NCBI RefSeq assembly: GCF_003028415.1
Contig: NZ_PYSV01000001.1
Coordinates: 1 to 64,000 of the forward strand
Reading direction: 5' to 3'
DNA from: Deinococcus arcticus
GTDB taxonomy: Bacteria; Deinococcota; Deinococci; Deinococcales; Deinococcaceae
DNA length: 64,000 nt
In this document: in pieces, positions 39,133 through 49,678 of the stretch
Numbering within the stretch: the first letter of the stretch is position 1
How the letters are laid out: the number at the start of each line of letters is the position of its first letter
The notes under the pieces: generated by a model
Told to the model about the DNA's origin: nothing
Seen by the model: the letters and a program-made list of their open reading frames with translations, nothing else
Databases searched by the model: none
Position numbers and translations under genes: made by a program

Positions 39133-39510
39133 TCAGATGGAGAACAGACCCACGGTGCCGAAGGCGAACACCAGCGCCACCACGGTGTAGAACAGACCCT
39201 TGACCCAGGCGCGGTTGGGGCGTGAACGCACGTAGTCCTCAATGGAGTAGCGCGCGCCGTTGGCCCCGTGCAGCAGGGACAGCGACAGAATCAGCCAGTC
39301 GTAGAACTTCCAGGCAGGATTGGCCAGTTTGTTCACCACCGCGTCGTAGGTGGCGTCCGACTCGCTGACCTGAATAAAGGTCATGTAGATGTGGCCCAGA
39401 ATCAGGAACATCAGAATCAGGCCGCTGATGCGCATGAAGATCCACCAGTTCAGCTCTGCGTTGGTGTGCGACTGCGCGCGGGCGTCGGTAAAGGTGCGGG
39501 CGCGGATCAT
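39133..39510 (-). CDS. sdhD: Succinate dehydrogenase membrane anchor SdhD
   Basis: 125 residues with three membrane segments: NWWIFMRISGLILMFLILGHIYMTF (heme/quinone-region RISG and His), FYDWLILSLSLLHGANGARY, and GLFYTVVALVFAFGTVGLF. The start ATG shares its A with the sdhC stop (TGATG), so translation is coupled. Anchors SdhAB to the membrane and binds quinone. Confidence 0.9.
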   Translation of the reverse strand: MIRARTFTDARAQSHTNAELNWWIFMRISGLILMFLILGHIYMTFIQVSESDATYDAVVNKLANPAWKFYDWLILSLSLLHGANGARYSIEDYVRSRPNRAWVKGLFYTVVALVFAFGTVGLFSI

Positions 39511-39866
39511 CAGTAGCCCCCCATGATGCGCGGGTACAGCGTCCAGGCGGCGTAGGCGAAGGCGGCCACGCTGATCAGCAGCACCCCGTACCACATCTGC
39601 CGCTGGTAGGCCACGCCAAAGCCCGTGAAGTCCATGATGATGATGCGCAGGCCGTTGAACGCGTGGTACACCACGCCGGCCGTGACGAAGATCAGCCCCA
39701 CACGGAACGGCCACAGGTCGTAGCGCTCGTGAATCACCATGTAGAACTCTTCACCGAAAATAAACGACCCGATGCTGAACACATGCAGCAGCAGGTAGGC
39801 CAGAATCGCCAGTCCTGACAGGCGGTGAAGCAGGAACGCCCACTGCCCCTCTCTTCCTCGGTACAT
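39510..39866 (-). CDS. sdhC: Succinate dehydrogenase cytochrome b556 subunit SdhC
   Basis: 118 residues from ATG 39866, chosen because GAGGAGG lies 8 nt upstream and the HRLSG region then starts near residue 15. GQWAFLLHRLSGLAILAYLLLHVFSIG carries the heme-ligand-type His, followed by RVGLIFVTAGVVYHAFNGLRIIIMDF and GVLLISVAAFAYAAW. First gene of sdhCDAB. I cannot place its promoter confidently in 39867-40060. Confidence 0.92.
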   Translation of the reverse strand: MYRGREGQWAFLLHRLSGLAILAYLLLHVFSIGSFIFGEEFYMVIHERYDLWPFRVGLIFVTAGVVYHAFNGLRIIIMDFTGFGVAYQRQMWYGVLLISVAAFAYAAWTLYPRIMGGY

Positions 39867-40073
39867 CCTTAAGTCCTCCTCAACGTCGTTGCCCGGCGGC
39901 TCTGGCCGGTGCTGCCTTGTGCCCACCCACTCTAGAGCGAACGTTATGCCGAGTGGGTGACCGTTCACACCACGATTTCAGACGGGCACAAGTCTATCAC
40001 CCCGCTGGGAAACCGGGCCTGCTGCTGGCCCGTCACGCAGAACAGCTCCCCCGGCCGCGCTACGCTGTTGCCC

Positions 40074-40397
40074 ATGAGCACCAAAGACCCCACCCTGGAA
40101 GCCGAGTTCACCCGCAAGATGGTGCTGGGCATTCTGGGGACCCTGGAACAGAAGGGCCTGCTGAGTAGAGAAGAGGTGGACGGCATTATCCGCGCCGCCC
40201 GGCAGGCCGCGCAGCCCGCGCCCAAACGTCCGCTGGGCGGCCCAGCTGGCCCCAGCACCACCTGGGTCCGGCCAGGGCAAAGCCACGAGCCACTGGACCG
40301 CAGCACCCCGGTGGCCATTCCCAATGTGCAGCGGCAGCCGGAGCCGGTCAGGGCGGAACCTGCCCCGCCTGTGATTGATATTGACCTGAGCTCGTGA
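40074..40397 (+). CDS. Small hypothetical protein with SHOCT-like helix
   Basis: 107 residues. TRKMVLGILGTLEQKGLLSREEVDGIIRAARQAA resembles a short bihelical SHOCT-like module. The rest is Pro/Ala-rich and probably disordered, ending in the acidic IDIDLSS. TACGCT at 40061-40066 is 7 nt upstream of ATG 40074 (leaderless). Divergent from sdhC. Confidence 0.65.
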   Translation: MSTKDPTLEAEFTRKMVLGILGTLEQKGLLSREEVDGIIRAARQAAQPAPKRPLGGPAGPSTTWVRPGQSHEPLDRSTPVAIPNVQRQPEPVRAEPAPPVIDIDLSS

Positions 40398-40408
40398 CTG
40401 TCTTCAAT

Positions 40409-40445
40409 GCAGCGGCGGCCCCCGGGAAGTAGGGGCCGCCGCTGC
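40409..40445. terminator. Perfect 14-bp hairpin between convergent genes
   Basis: GCAGCGGCGGCCCC (40409-40422) pairs perfectly with GGGGCCGCCGCTGC (40432-40445) around 9 nt. A T tract is weak on both strands. Confidence 0.7.
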
Positions 40446-40453
40446 TCATAGGT

Positions 40454-43201
40454 TTACTTCAGGTAGGACAGGTACCAGGTTTCTGCCCCTCCGGTGAATT
40501 CACCGCGAGTGATGGCATAGGCGCCACCGCCGGTGGCCGTGACGACCTGCATCACGCTTCCCAGTTCGTAAGAAGTCACTGCGCCGGTCGCAGTGGGGGC
40601 CGCTGTGTTGATGCGGGCAACGTTATTGGGATTATCAGCTTTGCCCCAGAGAACGTTCTGATCCTTGGCGTCAAAGCCGGCCAGCGTGCTGATACTGATC
40701 GGGTACTTTGTGAGTGTGCCGTCAGCGTTCATCCGGGCGAGTTCGCTGGATTTATTGAACCACACGGTGCCGCTATTGGTCACAGCCGCACTGTAGGCGC
40801 CCTGAGCCAGCGTGAGGGTGGTCGCCGTATTGGTGACGGTGTCAAGCAGAAGCGCCTCATCGCCCAGGTAAACAGCCTTCGTCCCGTCCTGGCTCATGAA
40901 AAACCGGCCCTGGCCGGCGCTGTAGCCACTCGTCAGCGTCTGAACAGCAGTGACTGTACCCGTGGCGGGGGTCCAGATGGCCAGCATGTTGGTGTAGCCA
41001 GAAGAAGTGCTGACACGCTGGACCATCCATACGCGGCCCTGACTGTCGGCTTGAGGCGCGAAGACGGCGTCTTGAATGTTCGGGTTTGGCAGAGTGGTCT
41101 GGGTGCCGTCGTTCTTGATCAAGATCGGCGCCGACGACGTTCCATATAGTCTCTGCACCACCACCACGCCTTCTGAGCTGTGAATCAGCTGACCCGACGA
41201 GGTGTTCAGGGTACCTGTAGTGGCCGCGCCACTCATGGTAAAGCGCGAAATCTTTGTATAAGGGCCAGTGGCACTGTCGTAGCCACTGTTGGTCACCCAA
41301 ACGCCATCTGTGGCGCGGACAGCGTAGCCGGCACCGGTGCCCAGGCTGATGCGTGCCGGGCGTACCGTGAGCGTGGTCGTGGAATTGCCTGGACCAGTGG
41401 AGGTATCGGCAGAGCGGTCGGGGCTGGTGACCTGGATGGTCGTAGAACCCAGTGTAGCTTCAGCTGTGGCTTGTAGCGGAATCTGAACAGTGGTGGTGGT
41501 GCCCGGCGCGACCGAAATGGTCTTAGGCGTGGCGGTCACACCAGCTGGCAGGTTCTCGATTGAGATGGTGGTGGTGCCGTTAAAGCCGTTCACGCTGGCG
41601 ACATTGACGGTGACGGCCCCTGTGCCACCTTGATAAAGCACTGGGCCGTAATAGCCCTCAGAGACGGCCAACGTAACGCCGGGCTTGGGAATGGTGATGT
41701 CTACTTTGGTGCTGGCCGTGCGGCCGTTGCCGCCGTCCGCTGTCAGAGTGATCTTATAGGTGCCGGGCACCACGCCAGCCGACGCCTGCAGCGGCAGCGC
41801 CACGTACACCGAACCGTTCAGCGGTTTGGTTACCGGGGTTACGGTCACGCCCGCAGGCAGATCGGTAGCGCTGAAAGTCACGTCACCCGTGAAGCCCCCC
41901 ACACCCTGCGCAGTCACATCTACATTCAAGGTGCCGCCGGGGCGCAGAATGAGGTTGTAACCGCTGGCATACAGGTTGACGCCGGGCCGCTGCGCGTTCA
42001 GGATGCCACTGGCGCTGCCCACCTCTTTACCCGCGCTGTCTTTAACAATTAGCCGGAAAGGACCATTGTAGTTGCCGCCCGTGTAACGGAAGGTCAGTTT
42101 GGTGTTCACCAGTTGCGGTGCTTGGCTCATGGCCTGAATGGACGAGGTTTGGCTCTGGGCGCTCAGGCGGGGCAGGGCGGGCAGTGACAGGGTGGCCGGC
42201 TCCACAGTCAGGCCCGGGACATCCGTGCTGAGGGTGACCTGACCAGTGTAACCGCCCACCTGAATAAAGCGGACATCCGTAGAAACCGTTTCATTGCTGG
42301 AAAATACGAGCGGCTGGGTGCTCAGTCGAACGGCCACACTGGGTTGCTCGGCAATGAAGAGGAGCTGAATGCGGTCAGCAGGGTCAGCCATGCGCATGAC
42401 AAAGCCGTTCCCGCTCTGACCGTAGACCGTGGTGTTCCAGCCCGCTTTCAAGTTCAGGTCAATCGTTTCCGTCTTGCCGTCCTGGGTGGTGCAGGTGCCC
42501 TTGAAAGTGGCGGCCCGATCAGCATAGATACGGAAGAGAACCGCCCCTCCAAGTTGGGCATCGGGCCCAGAGACCACCGTCTCGACGATGTCGCCCAGCA
42601 GATCGCCCTGGGGGCTGTAAGTGTTCAGAGATGAGTTGAACAGCGTGCGGACATCTGGCGCCGAGCGCTCCACCTTGCATCCGCTCAGAAAGCCGGCACT
42701 CAGGTCGTTCATTGAGGGGGTCAGGGTTGCCAGATCCAGATTCACCGTGTTGCGCGTCAATTTGGTTGCACCGAAGAAGGGGTCCCCCACGCTTCCCACG
42801 AAGGCCTCGTCAAGCTGCAGGGTCGTGCCCGTCACCTGTCCCTTGATTCGGGTGGGCTCAAGCGGTTCACCGGCCGCCTTGTACTCCAGCGTGATGCTCT
42901 TGCTGGCATCCAGGGTGACGGTCTGCGCGGCTGGGGCAGTATAGCCGTTCACAGCGCCCGGCTCTACCTTGAGGACGGTATTCAGGGCCAGGTCGCTAAA
43001 GGTCTTGCCGCTGTTCAGTCCGCCTTCAAACAGCACGGCGTTCGTGGCAGTGTTTGTGACCTTCACGGGCGCGGTGTTCACGCCGCTCAGGTTGACGGTC
43101 AGGGTAGCTGTGTTGGGGCCTTCCGGGGGAGTGGGCTGCGGGCAGGCCGTCAGCAGCACGGTCAGGCCCAGCATGGCGGTGGTCAGGGGGAGTTTCTTCA
43201 T
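40454..43201 (-). CDS. Large surface lipoprotein with Ig-like repeats and propeller-like C-terminus
   Basis: 915 residues. Lipoprotein signal LTTAMLGLTVLLTACPQP (lipobox LTAC). Residues 30-110 form a Pro/Val-rich beta domain ending in SKSITLEYKA. Three related Ig-like modules follow, at about residues 310, 430 and 530 (GYTGQVTLSTDVPGLTVEP; GFTGDVTFSATDLPAGVTVTP; GFNGTTTISIENLPAGVTATP). From about 630 short blade-like repeats (GVWVTNSG, GRVWMVQ, GTVWFNKS, NVLWGKADN) suggest a virginiamycin-lyase-like propeller. TAGAAT lies 11 nt upstream. Likely tethered outside the cell; ligand unknown. Confidence 0.78.
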   Translation of the reverse strand: MKKLPLTTAMLGLTVLLTACPQPTPPEGPNTATLTVNLSGVNTAPVKVTNTATNAVLFEGGLNSGKTFSDLALNTVLKVEPGAVNGYTAPAAQTVTLDASKSITLEYKAAGEPLEPTRIKGQVTGTTLQLDEAFVGSVGDPFFGATKLTRNTVNLDLATLTPSMNDLSAGFLSGCKVERSAPDVRTLFNSSLNTYSPQGDLLGDIVETVVSGPDAQLGGAVLFRIYADRAATFKGTCTTQDGKTETIDLNLKAGWNTTVYGQSGNGFVMRMADPADRIQLLFIAEQPSVAVRLSTQPLVFSSNETVSTDVRFIQVGGYTGQVTLSTDVPGLTVEPATLSLPALPRLSAQSQTSSIQAMSQAPQLVNTKLTFRYTGGNYNGPFRLIVKDSAGKEVGSASGILNAQRPGVNLYASGYNLILRPGGTLNVDVTAQGVGGFTGDVTFSATDLPAGVTVTPVTKPLNGSVYVALPLQASAGVVPGTYKITLTADGGNGRTASTKVDITIPKPGVTLAVSEGYYGPVLYQGGTGAVTVNVASVNGFNGTTTISIENLPAGVTATPKTISVAPGTTTTVQIPLQATAEATLGSTTIQVTSPDRSADTSTGPGNSTTTLTVRPARISLGTGAGYAVRATDGVWVTNSGYDSATGPYTKISRFTMSGAATTGTLNTSSGQLIHSSEGVVVVQRLYGTSSAPILIKNDGTQTTLPNPNIQDAVFAPQADSQGRVWMVQRVSTSSGYTNMLAIWTPATGTVTAVQTLTSGYSAGQGRFFMSQDGTKAVYLGDEALLLDTVTNTATTLTLAQGAYSAAVTNSGTVWFNKSSELARMNADGTLTKYPISISTLAGFDAKDQNVLWGKADNPNNVARINTAAPTATGAVTSYELGSVMQVVTATGGGAYAITRGEFTGGAETWYLSYLK

Positions 43202-43398
43202 AACCGCTCAGGATTCTAATGTCCTCCGAACCGTTTGACATGCAACTTTGCCCGGACGTGGGCTGCTTCAAGCCCACCCAGTGGGGGAAGGCAGAGCGTC
43301 AGCTTTGGGTCAGCAGGATGAGGTAGGCCCTGAGAGGAAAGACCCTCGCCGCAGGCGGCAGTTCCAGGGCCCCAGCGCTCTGGGCCACTGCTTCTCCG

Positions 43399-43857
43399 TT
43401 ACTGTCCTTCTCTCGCGTTGAAGCTACCCTGAGCGGCCAGCGTGACCCGAAGGCCGCCCAACTGGCGAGCTTGTGCCGGCAGCTTCACGGTTTCGCCCGT
43501 TGCTGTGCAGGTAAACTCGTTGACGGTCAGGCCATCGTTGACCGGCTGCTGCGAAATCACAATCTGAAACAGTGGGGCCGTGCTGTTCAGGAGCACCGGG
43601 CCAAACGCGCGCTCCTCTTCCTGCACCTTGCCGCCCACTAGGGTGCGGTACTTCAGAGTGGCGCTGAGGTCCTCGCCAGTTCTGGCGTCCAGCACGCGCA
43701 TGGTCCAGGCGACGGTGGTGCAGCGGTCCAGGGCACTCTGTTCGGTCAGCACTTCGGTGCCAATCCCACCGAAAGGAGCCGGGGCGAAGCGGTGGCAGGC
43801 CGTCATCAGGGACAGCGCCAGCAGAGGAAGGGTGGATTTCAGGAGGAGAGTCATCAT
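43399..43857 (-). CDS. Putative lipoprotein, function unknown
   Basis: 152 residues from ATG 43857 (GAGG 6 nt upstream; a TTG four codons earlier is less likely). Lipoprotein signal TLLLKSTLPLLALSLMTACHR with lipobox MTAC. The mature part is beta-rich with two cysteines (DRCTTVAW, NEFTCTAT). It shares strand and orientation with the large lipoprotein downstream, with 197 nt between them. I do not recognise a family. Confidence 0.65.
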   Translation of the reverse strand: MMTLLLKSTLPLLALSLMTACHRFAPAPFGGIGTEVLTEQSALDRCTTVAWTMRVLDARTGEDLSATLKYRTLVGGKVQEEERAFGPVLLNSTAPLFQIVISQQPVNDGLTVNEFTCTATGETVKLPAQARQLGGLRVTLAAQGSFNAREGQ

Positions 43858-44001
43858 GGGGAACCTCAACAGTAGATAGGAACAGCCGGGTATGGCGCCC
43901 GGCGGGCCGTTCAGAGTAAAGCGCGCGGGTCACGGCCGCTGCCTCATCTACCCGGGCCCCGCCTATCTACACCAATTCCTGTGCCCACGTACCCCACCCC
44001 G

Positions 44002-44007
44002 TACACT
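44002..44007 (+). promoter_or_regulatory. -10 box of the leu operon leader
   Basis: TACACT, 6 nt before the ATG of the leader peptide; the same box and spacing precede several leaderless genes here. No good -35 is visible. Confidence 0.6.
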
Positions 44008-44013
44008 GCCGCC

Positions 44014-44058
44014 ATGTTCAACGCCGCTGCCCACCTTCTTCTTTGTTGGGGGCGTTGA
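44014..44058 (+). CDS. leuL: Leucine leader peptide (attenuator)
   Basis: A 14-codon frame, [14 protein letters not shown] then TGA. Codons 8-10 are three consecutive CTT Leu codons at 44035-44043. CTT is rare in this GC-rich DNA, where Leu is almost always CTG or CTC. It lies 75 nt before leuC, with a hairpin in between. This is the layout of transcription attenuation by ribosome stalling during leucine shortage. The start appears leaderless. Inference from layout. Confidence 0.7.
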   Translation: MFNAAAHLLLCWGR

Positions 44059-44083
44059 GCGCAGCCCAGCGTTCGCGTATTTG

Positions 44084-44120
44084 CCCCCGGCCCGAGAACA
44101 GGTGCCGGGGGTGTTCTTGT
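44084..44120 (+). terminator. Attenuator hairpin before leuC
   Basis: CCCCCGGC (44084-44091) pairs with GCCGGGGG (44104-44111), followed by TGTTCTTGTT. A competing pairing is available: GGGGGC at 44048-44053, inside the leader-peptide codons, with GCCCCC at 44083-44088. The two structures are mutually exclusive. Confidence 0.6.
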
Positions 44121-44132
44121 TCAGGGGGAACC

Positions 44133-45413
<1,281 letters not shown>

Positions 45414-45465
45414 CCGTGGGCTGCGCGGTCCATCCCGCCCCGCCCCACGGTCTAAGCTAACCGCT

Positions 45466-46701
45466 ATGGGAGAAGCCAAACGCCGCAAACAACTGGGGCT
45501 GATGCCGGCCGTGCATCCGTTCGAAGCGCACATGGACGCGGAGGGTACGCTCACCTTCAGCCGGGCGCCTGAAGACGCCGGGCTGCGGGAGCGGCTGGAA
45601 GGGGCCCTGAAGCTGGCGCACCCTTACGGCGCGGCCTGGGCCAGCGCCTACCGCACGCGGCTGGTCATGCACGGCGGGGTGGACCGCTTTCTGGACACCG
45701 CCGAGGACGTGGCCACCATTCCGGTGCCCGCCCACCGCCGCTTTGTGGGCGAAGTGGCCCTAGGCGCCGCGCCCGAAGACCGCGACCTGCGCATTGAGGG
45801 GGGCCGGGTGCGCGTGCGCGAGGAGCAGCATTCCTTCGACGGCCAGAAATGGCAGGCCTTTCCCGCCAATACCGATCCGCGCCGGGCCGTGCAGTACCTG
45901 ATGCAGCACCCCGCCGCCAGCTTGCAGGGCGACGTGGTGGCCACCTTCCGCGCCGAGGTGTGGCGCGAGGGCCGCGTGGATGTGGACCCCGAACCGCCCA
46001 CCGATCTGCTGGAGCCGCTGGAGGTGCTGGCCCGCGAATGGTGCGGCCAGGACGACGCTGAGTGGCTGGAAGTGCACCGGGATGCCCTGGACGACGCGGG
46101 GGTCCAGAGCCCGCAGGCCAAGCGCGTGACCTTTGACCTGCGTCAGCCCGCGCCCCTGCAGTCGCCCCTGAGCCTGTCGTTTGCCACCCTGGGCAATGTG
46201 GAGGTGACCCCGGCGCCCGGCGGCGCGAGTTACACCCTGGACGGTGAAACCTGGGTGTCCTACGAGGACGGCGAGACCGTGGAGGACGGCCTGCCGCCCG
46301 AACTGGCCCAGATTTTCGACCTGGAGACGGTGGCGGTGACGGTGCATGCCGACGGCCGCATCGAATGGGACGAGAACGAGGTGCCCGGGGAAGACCAGGA
46401 CCGGCTGCGCACCGAACTGCGAGAGGCCACCGGCGCGGGCGACCCCGCCGCCTGGGCCGCGTGGACTGCCGAACTGCTGACCTCCACCTTTGCCGAGGAA
46501 CTGCAGGTGCCGGACGGCCAGCGCCTGCCGGTGCCGGCGGCCGTGCGCCTGGACATTCCCACCGACGCCCTGCGTGACCCCGATCCCCTGGCCCAGACCT
46601 TCATGGAGTCCGAGGTGAGTTTTGACGGCGTGACCTGGCGCGACCTGTACGGCGAGGACCTGCCCGAAGAACTGCGCGCCTTTACCCCCGGAGACGCCTG
46701 A
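45466..46701 (+). CDS. Conserved hypothetical protein
   Basis: 411 residues, acidic, no signal or membrane segment. It begins GEAKRRKQLGLMP, an N-terminus seen on several uncharacterised bacterial proteins. The rest contains repeated short beta elements ([43 protein letters not shown]), with Asp-Gly-x-x-W motifs recurring at about residues 125, 260 and 390. TAAGCT 7 nt before ATG 45466 marks a leaderless start with its own promoter inside the leu cluster. Function unknown. Confidence 0.7.
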   Translation: MGEAKRRKQLGLMPAVHPFEAHMDAEGTLTFSRAPEDAGLRERLEGALKLAHPYGAAWASAYRTRLVMHGGVDRFLDTAEDVATIPVPAHRRFVGEVALGAAPEDRDLRIEGGRVRVREEQHSFDGQKWQAFPANTDPRRAVQYLMQHPAASLQGDVVATFRAEVWREGRVDVDPEPPTDLLEPLEVLAREWCGQDDAEWLEVHRDALDDAGVQSPQAKRVTFDLRQPAPLQSPLSLSFATLGNVEVTPAPGGASYTLDGETWVSYEDGETVEDGLPPELAQIFDLETVAVTVHADGRIEWDENEVPGEDQDRLRTELREATGAGDPAAWAAWTAELLTSTFAEELQVPDGQRLPVPAAVRLDIPTDALRDPDPLAQTFMESEVSFDGVTWRDLYGEDLPEELRAFTPGDA

Positions 46702-46702
46702 A

Positions 46703-47041
46703 ATGACCCTGGGCGGCCTGCTGACCGTGGGCACCGCCCTGTGGAGCGCCTGGGTGGGCTACGGCCTGTGGCGCTGGCCGGCCGCGCGGGGTCAGGCCCT
46801 GCTGAGCAGCGTGCTGGTGGGTGTTCCGGCCGCCCTGCTGATGAGGTACACCCTGGCGGAATCGGACATGTGGGACCACATGTCTGGTCCGTACTCGCTG
46901 CTTGTCTGGCCGCTGCTGTGGCTGCTCTGCCTGATTGGCGCCACGTTGCTGCGCCGCCAGCGCCCTGCCATGTGGCCGGTGGTGGGCCTGCCCGCCACGG
47001 GGCTGCTCACTGCTCTCCTGGCCTTTTTCGCCTCTGTCTAA
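46703..47041 (+). CDS. Small membrane protein, function unknown
   Basis: 112 residues with about four hydrophobic segments ([71 protein letters not shown]). The ATG lies 1 nt after the previous stop. It is 10 nt upstream of leuD, whose Shine-Dalgarno follows directly, so it is probably co-transcribed with leuD. No family recognised. Confidence 0.65.
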   Translation: MTLGGLLTVGTALWSAWVGYGLWRWPAARGQALLSSVLVGVPAALLMRYTLAESDMWDHMSGPYSLLVWPLLWLLCLIGATLLRRQRPAMWPVVGLPATGLLTALLAFFASV

Positions 47042-47051
47042 GGAGCCCGCT

Positions 47052-47546
<495 letters not shown>

Positions 47547-47550
47547 GTTC

Positions 47551-47698
47551 TAAAGACGTTGCACCTCACGTTACGACTTTGCAGGAGAGCACCGCAAAGT
47601 CTCCACTCCCGGTGCAACGTCCTTTTTTCGATACTCGCTCTGCGGCGCAGCTGTTCCAGCCCGCTCGGTTGATCTCAAGATCAACAGCGAGCTACTTA
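47551..47698 (+). repeat. Family C repeat with built-in terminator, copy 1
   Basis: 148 bp. Outer stem GACGTTGCACC (47555-47565) with GGTGCAACGTC (47611-47621), inner stem GACTTTGC (47575-47582) with GCAAAGTC (47594-47601), then a run of six T (47623-47628). Downstream a second palindrome, GTTGATCTCAAGATCAAC, is framed by CTCGCT/AGCGAG. Apart from a 21-bp insertion at about 47640-47660 it is nearly identical to copy 2 at 61918-62044. It lies immediately after leuD and would stop transcription before leuB. Confidence 0.85.
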
Positions 47699-47740
47699 GC
47701 TCCTGTCCCACAGCCCACACCCCCCAACAAGGAGTTCCCC

Positions 47741-48799
47741 ATGCCCAAGATCATTACCCTGCCCGGCGACGGCATTGGCCCCGAAGTAACCGCAGCGGCG
47801 GTGGCGGTGCTGCGCGAGGTGGCGCCGGACGTCATTACCGAGGAACACGCCATTGGCGGCGGCGCCTTTGACACGCACGGCGACCCCTTTCCCCAGCGCA
47901 CCCGCGACGCCCTGCAGGACGCCGACGCCGTACTGCTGGGCACCGTGGGCGGCGCGCACGACAGCCCCTGGAACCGCCTGCCCCGGCACCTGCGCCCGGA
48001 GTCCGGCCTGCTGGCGCTGCGCAAGGCGCTGGGGTGCTACGCCAACCTGCGCCCGGTGCGGGTGCAGCCGGGCCTGGAACACCTCTCGCCCCTCAAGCCC
48101 GAACTGGCCCGGGGCGTGGACATTCTGATTGTGCGCGAGCTGCTGGGCGGCATCTACTTTGATGGCGACCGCCGCCTTGAGGGCCACGTGGCCTACAACA
48201 CCATGCGCTACACCACCCCAGAGGTGGAGCGGGTGGCGAAAGTGGCTTTCTGGGCGGCCGAACAGCGCAAGGGCCGCGTGACCAGCGTGGACAAGGCGAA
48301 CGTGCTGGAGGTCTCCGAGCTGTGGCGCCGCGACGTGCAGGCGCTGCGCGACCGCGAATACCGCTCCATTCACCTGAACCATGAATACGTGGACTCAGTG
48401 GCCATGCTGATCGTGGCCAACCCCAGCCGCTACGACGTGGTGGTAACGGAAAACCTGTTCGGGGACATCCTTTCGGATCTGGCGGCCGTGATTCCCGGGA
48501 GCCTGGGGCTGATGCCCAGTGCCTCGCTGGGTGACGGTCCGGGGTTGTTCGAGCCCATTCACGGCAGCGCACCCGATATTGCCGGCCAGGGCATGGCCAA
48601 CCCGGCCGCCGCCATTCAGAGCGCGGGCATGCTGCTGCGCCACGGCTTGGGGCGCCCCGACGCCGCCAACCAGGTGGACCGCGCCGTGGCCCTGGCCCTG
48701 CGCCAGCACCCCACCCGCGACCTGGGCGGGCAGGCCGACACCCAGACCTTCACCCAGGCGGTGCTGCGCGCCCTGGAAACCTCGCCAGCGGTGGGGTGA
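47741..48799 (+). CDS. leuB: 3-isopropylmalate dehydrogenase
   Basis: 352 residues of the beta-decarboxylating dehydrogenase family: [31 protein letters not shown] (the LeuB-specific substrate-side helix), the ELLGGIYF active-site strand, [13 protein letters not shown] [18 protein letters not shown], and [21 protein letters not shown]-dependent third step of leucine synthesis. AAGGAG lies 6 nt before ATG 47741. Because of the family C terminator upstream, it may use its own promoter; a weak TTGATC-N18-TACTTA candidate lies at the repeat end. Confidence 0.95.
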   Translation: MPKIITLPGDGIGPEVTAAAVAVLREVAPDVITEEHAIGGGAFDTHGDPFPQRTRDALQDADAVLLGTVGGAHDSPWNRLPRHLRPESGLLALRKALGCYANLRPVRVQPGLEHLSPLKPELARGVDILIVRELLGGIYFDGDRRLEGHVAYNTMRYTTPEVERVAKVAFWAAEQRKGRVTSVDKANVLEVSELWRRDVQALRDREYRSIHLNHEYVDSVAMLIVANPSRYDVVVTENLFGDILSDLAAVIPGSLGLMPSASLGDGPGLFEPIHGSAPDIAGQGMANPAAAIQSAGMLLRHGLGRPDAANQVDRAVALALRQHPTRDLGGQADTQTFTQAVLRALETSPAVG

Positions 48800-49366
48800 G
48801 GGGTTGTGGGTCGTGGGGTGTAGGACAAGAAAGGAGGCAGGAAGCGGTGCGCAGGAGAGGGGAGTGGGAACCGCGGAGGAAAAGACGGCGCACGGTGTTG
48901 TGCTTTTGAACGTCGAACCTGATAGGCCGCACCGGGCCTGCTTGCCCCCGTACCGCCCAGGTGCAGACGAGGCTGTCGAACGTGGCCCCACTCGCTCGGG
49001 GACCGCCCCTCTGCGGGGCAGCTCTGCACGTCGCTCCTCTTGATTCGGTGACAGAGGCTGACTCGCGCTGAGGTCCGAAGGGCGCGGGCCATTGCGTGGC
49101 GGCGAAGGATGGTGCCGAGGCCGGACACGCCAACGAATGGAGCAAGGCCGCCAACCCCAGTAAGAACTCTTGCCCAGCGCAGCGGAAAAGCCCCCCCCTC
49201 TACTGCGCAGCTCTGCGTGTCCGGGGGAGGGGGGCTGGGGCAACCTCCGCAGCTTCTCCAAACCACCCCAACCATGGGGTCAGGTCGCCAAGCCTGGCCC
49301 CTTCTCTCGTGTCCCACGTAACGGGCCTCCTGTTCCCCAACCCACCCACTGCTCCATCCTGGGCCC
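48800..49366. other. Gene-free stretch with decayed family A blocks
   Basis: No supported gene. Two blocks, CTCTGCGGGGCAGCTCTGCACGTC (near 49010) and CTCTACTGCGCAGCTCTGCGTGTC (near 49199), resemble each other and the core of family A. The region has less codon-like periodicity than its neighbours. Confidence 0.4.
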
Positions 49367-49678
49367 ATGACTGCCGCCGTCGCCTTTCCTGCCCCGGGCC
49401 GCATTCCCTACCCCGGGGGCTGTGTGCTGGAACCGGCCCCCTACGCGCTGGACTGGCTGCTGCGCTGGGCCGCCGATGTCGTGGTGGCGGGGCAGCTGCA
49501 TCCCCAGACGCCGGTGGCCCCGCTGCTGCAGGCGCTGCTGCGCGACCCAGGCGCGCACGGGATTACCCTGGCCGACGCCCAGGCCGCGCGTGACCGCTTT
49601 CTGGCCCTGGCTGGCCCCGCGCTGGAGGCCGAGGGTGGCCGGACGGAGTGGCTGGCGCGTGAACTGAGCGGCGCGTGA
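49367..49678 (+). CDS. Small hypothetical protein coupled to MocR regulator
   Basis: 103 residues, mostly helical: [52 protein letters not shown]. No signal peptide and no recognised family. Its stop overlaps the GTG start of the regulator by 4 nt, so the two are coupled. The start has no good Shine-Dalgarno or TANNNT box, so it is uncertain. Confidence 0.6.
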   Translation: MTAAVAFPAPGRIPYPGGCVLEPAPYALDWLLRWAADVVVAGQLHPQTPVAPLLQALLRDPGAHGITLADAQAARDRFLALAGPALEAEGGRTEWLARELSGA

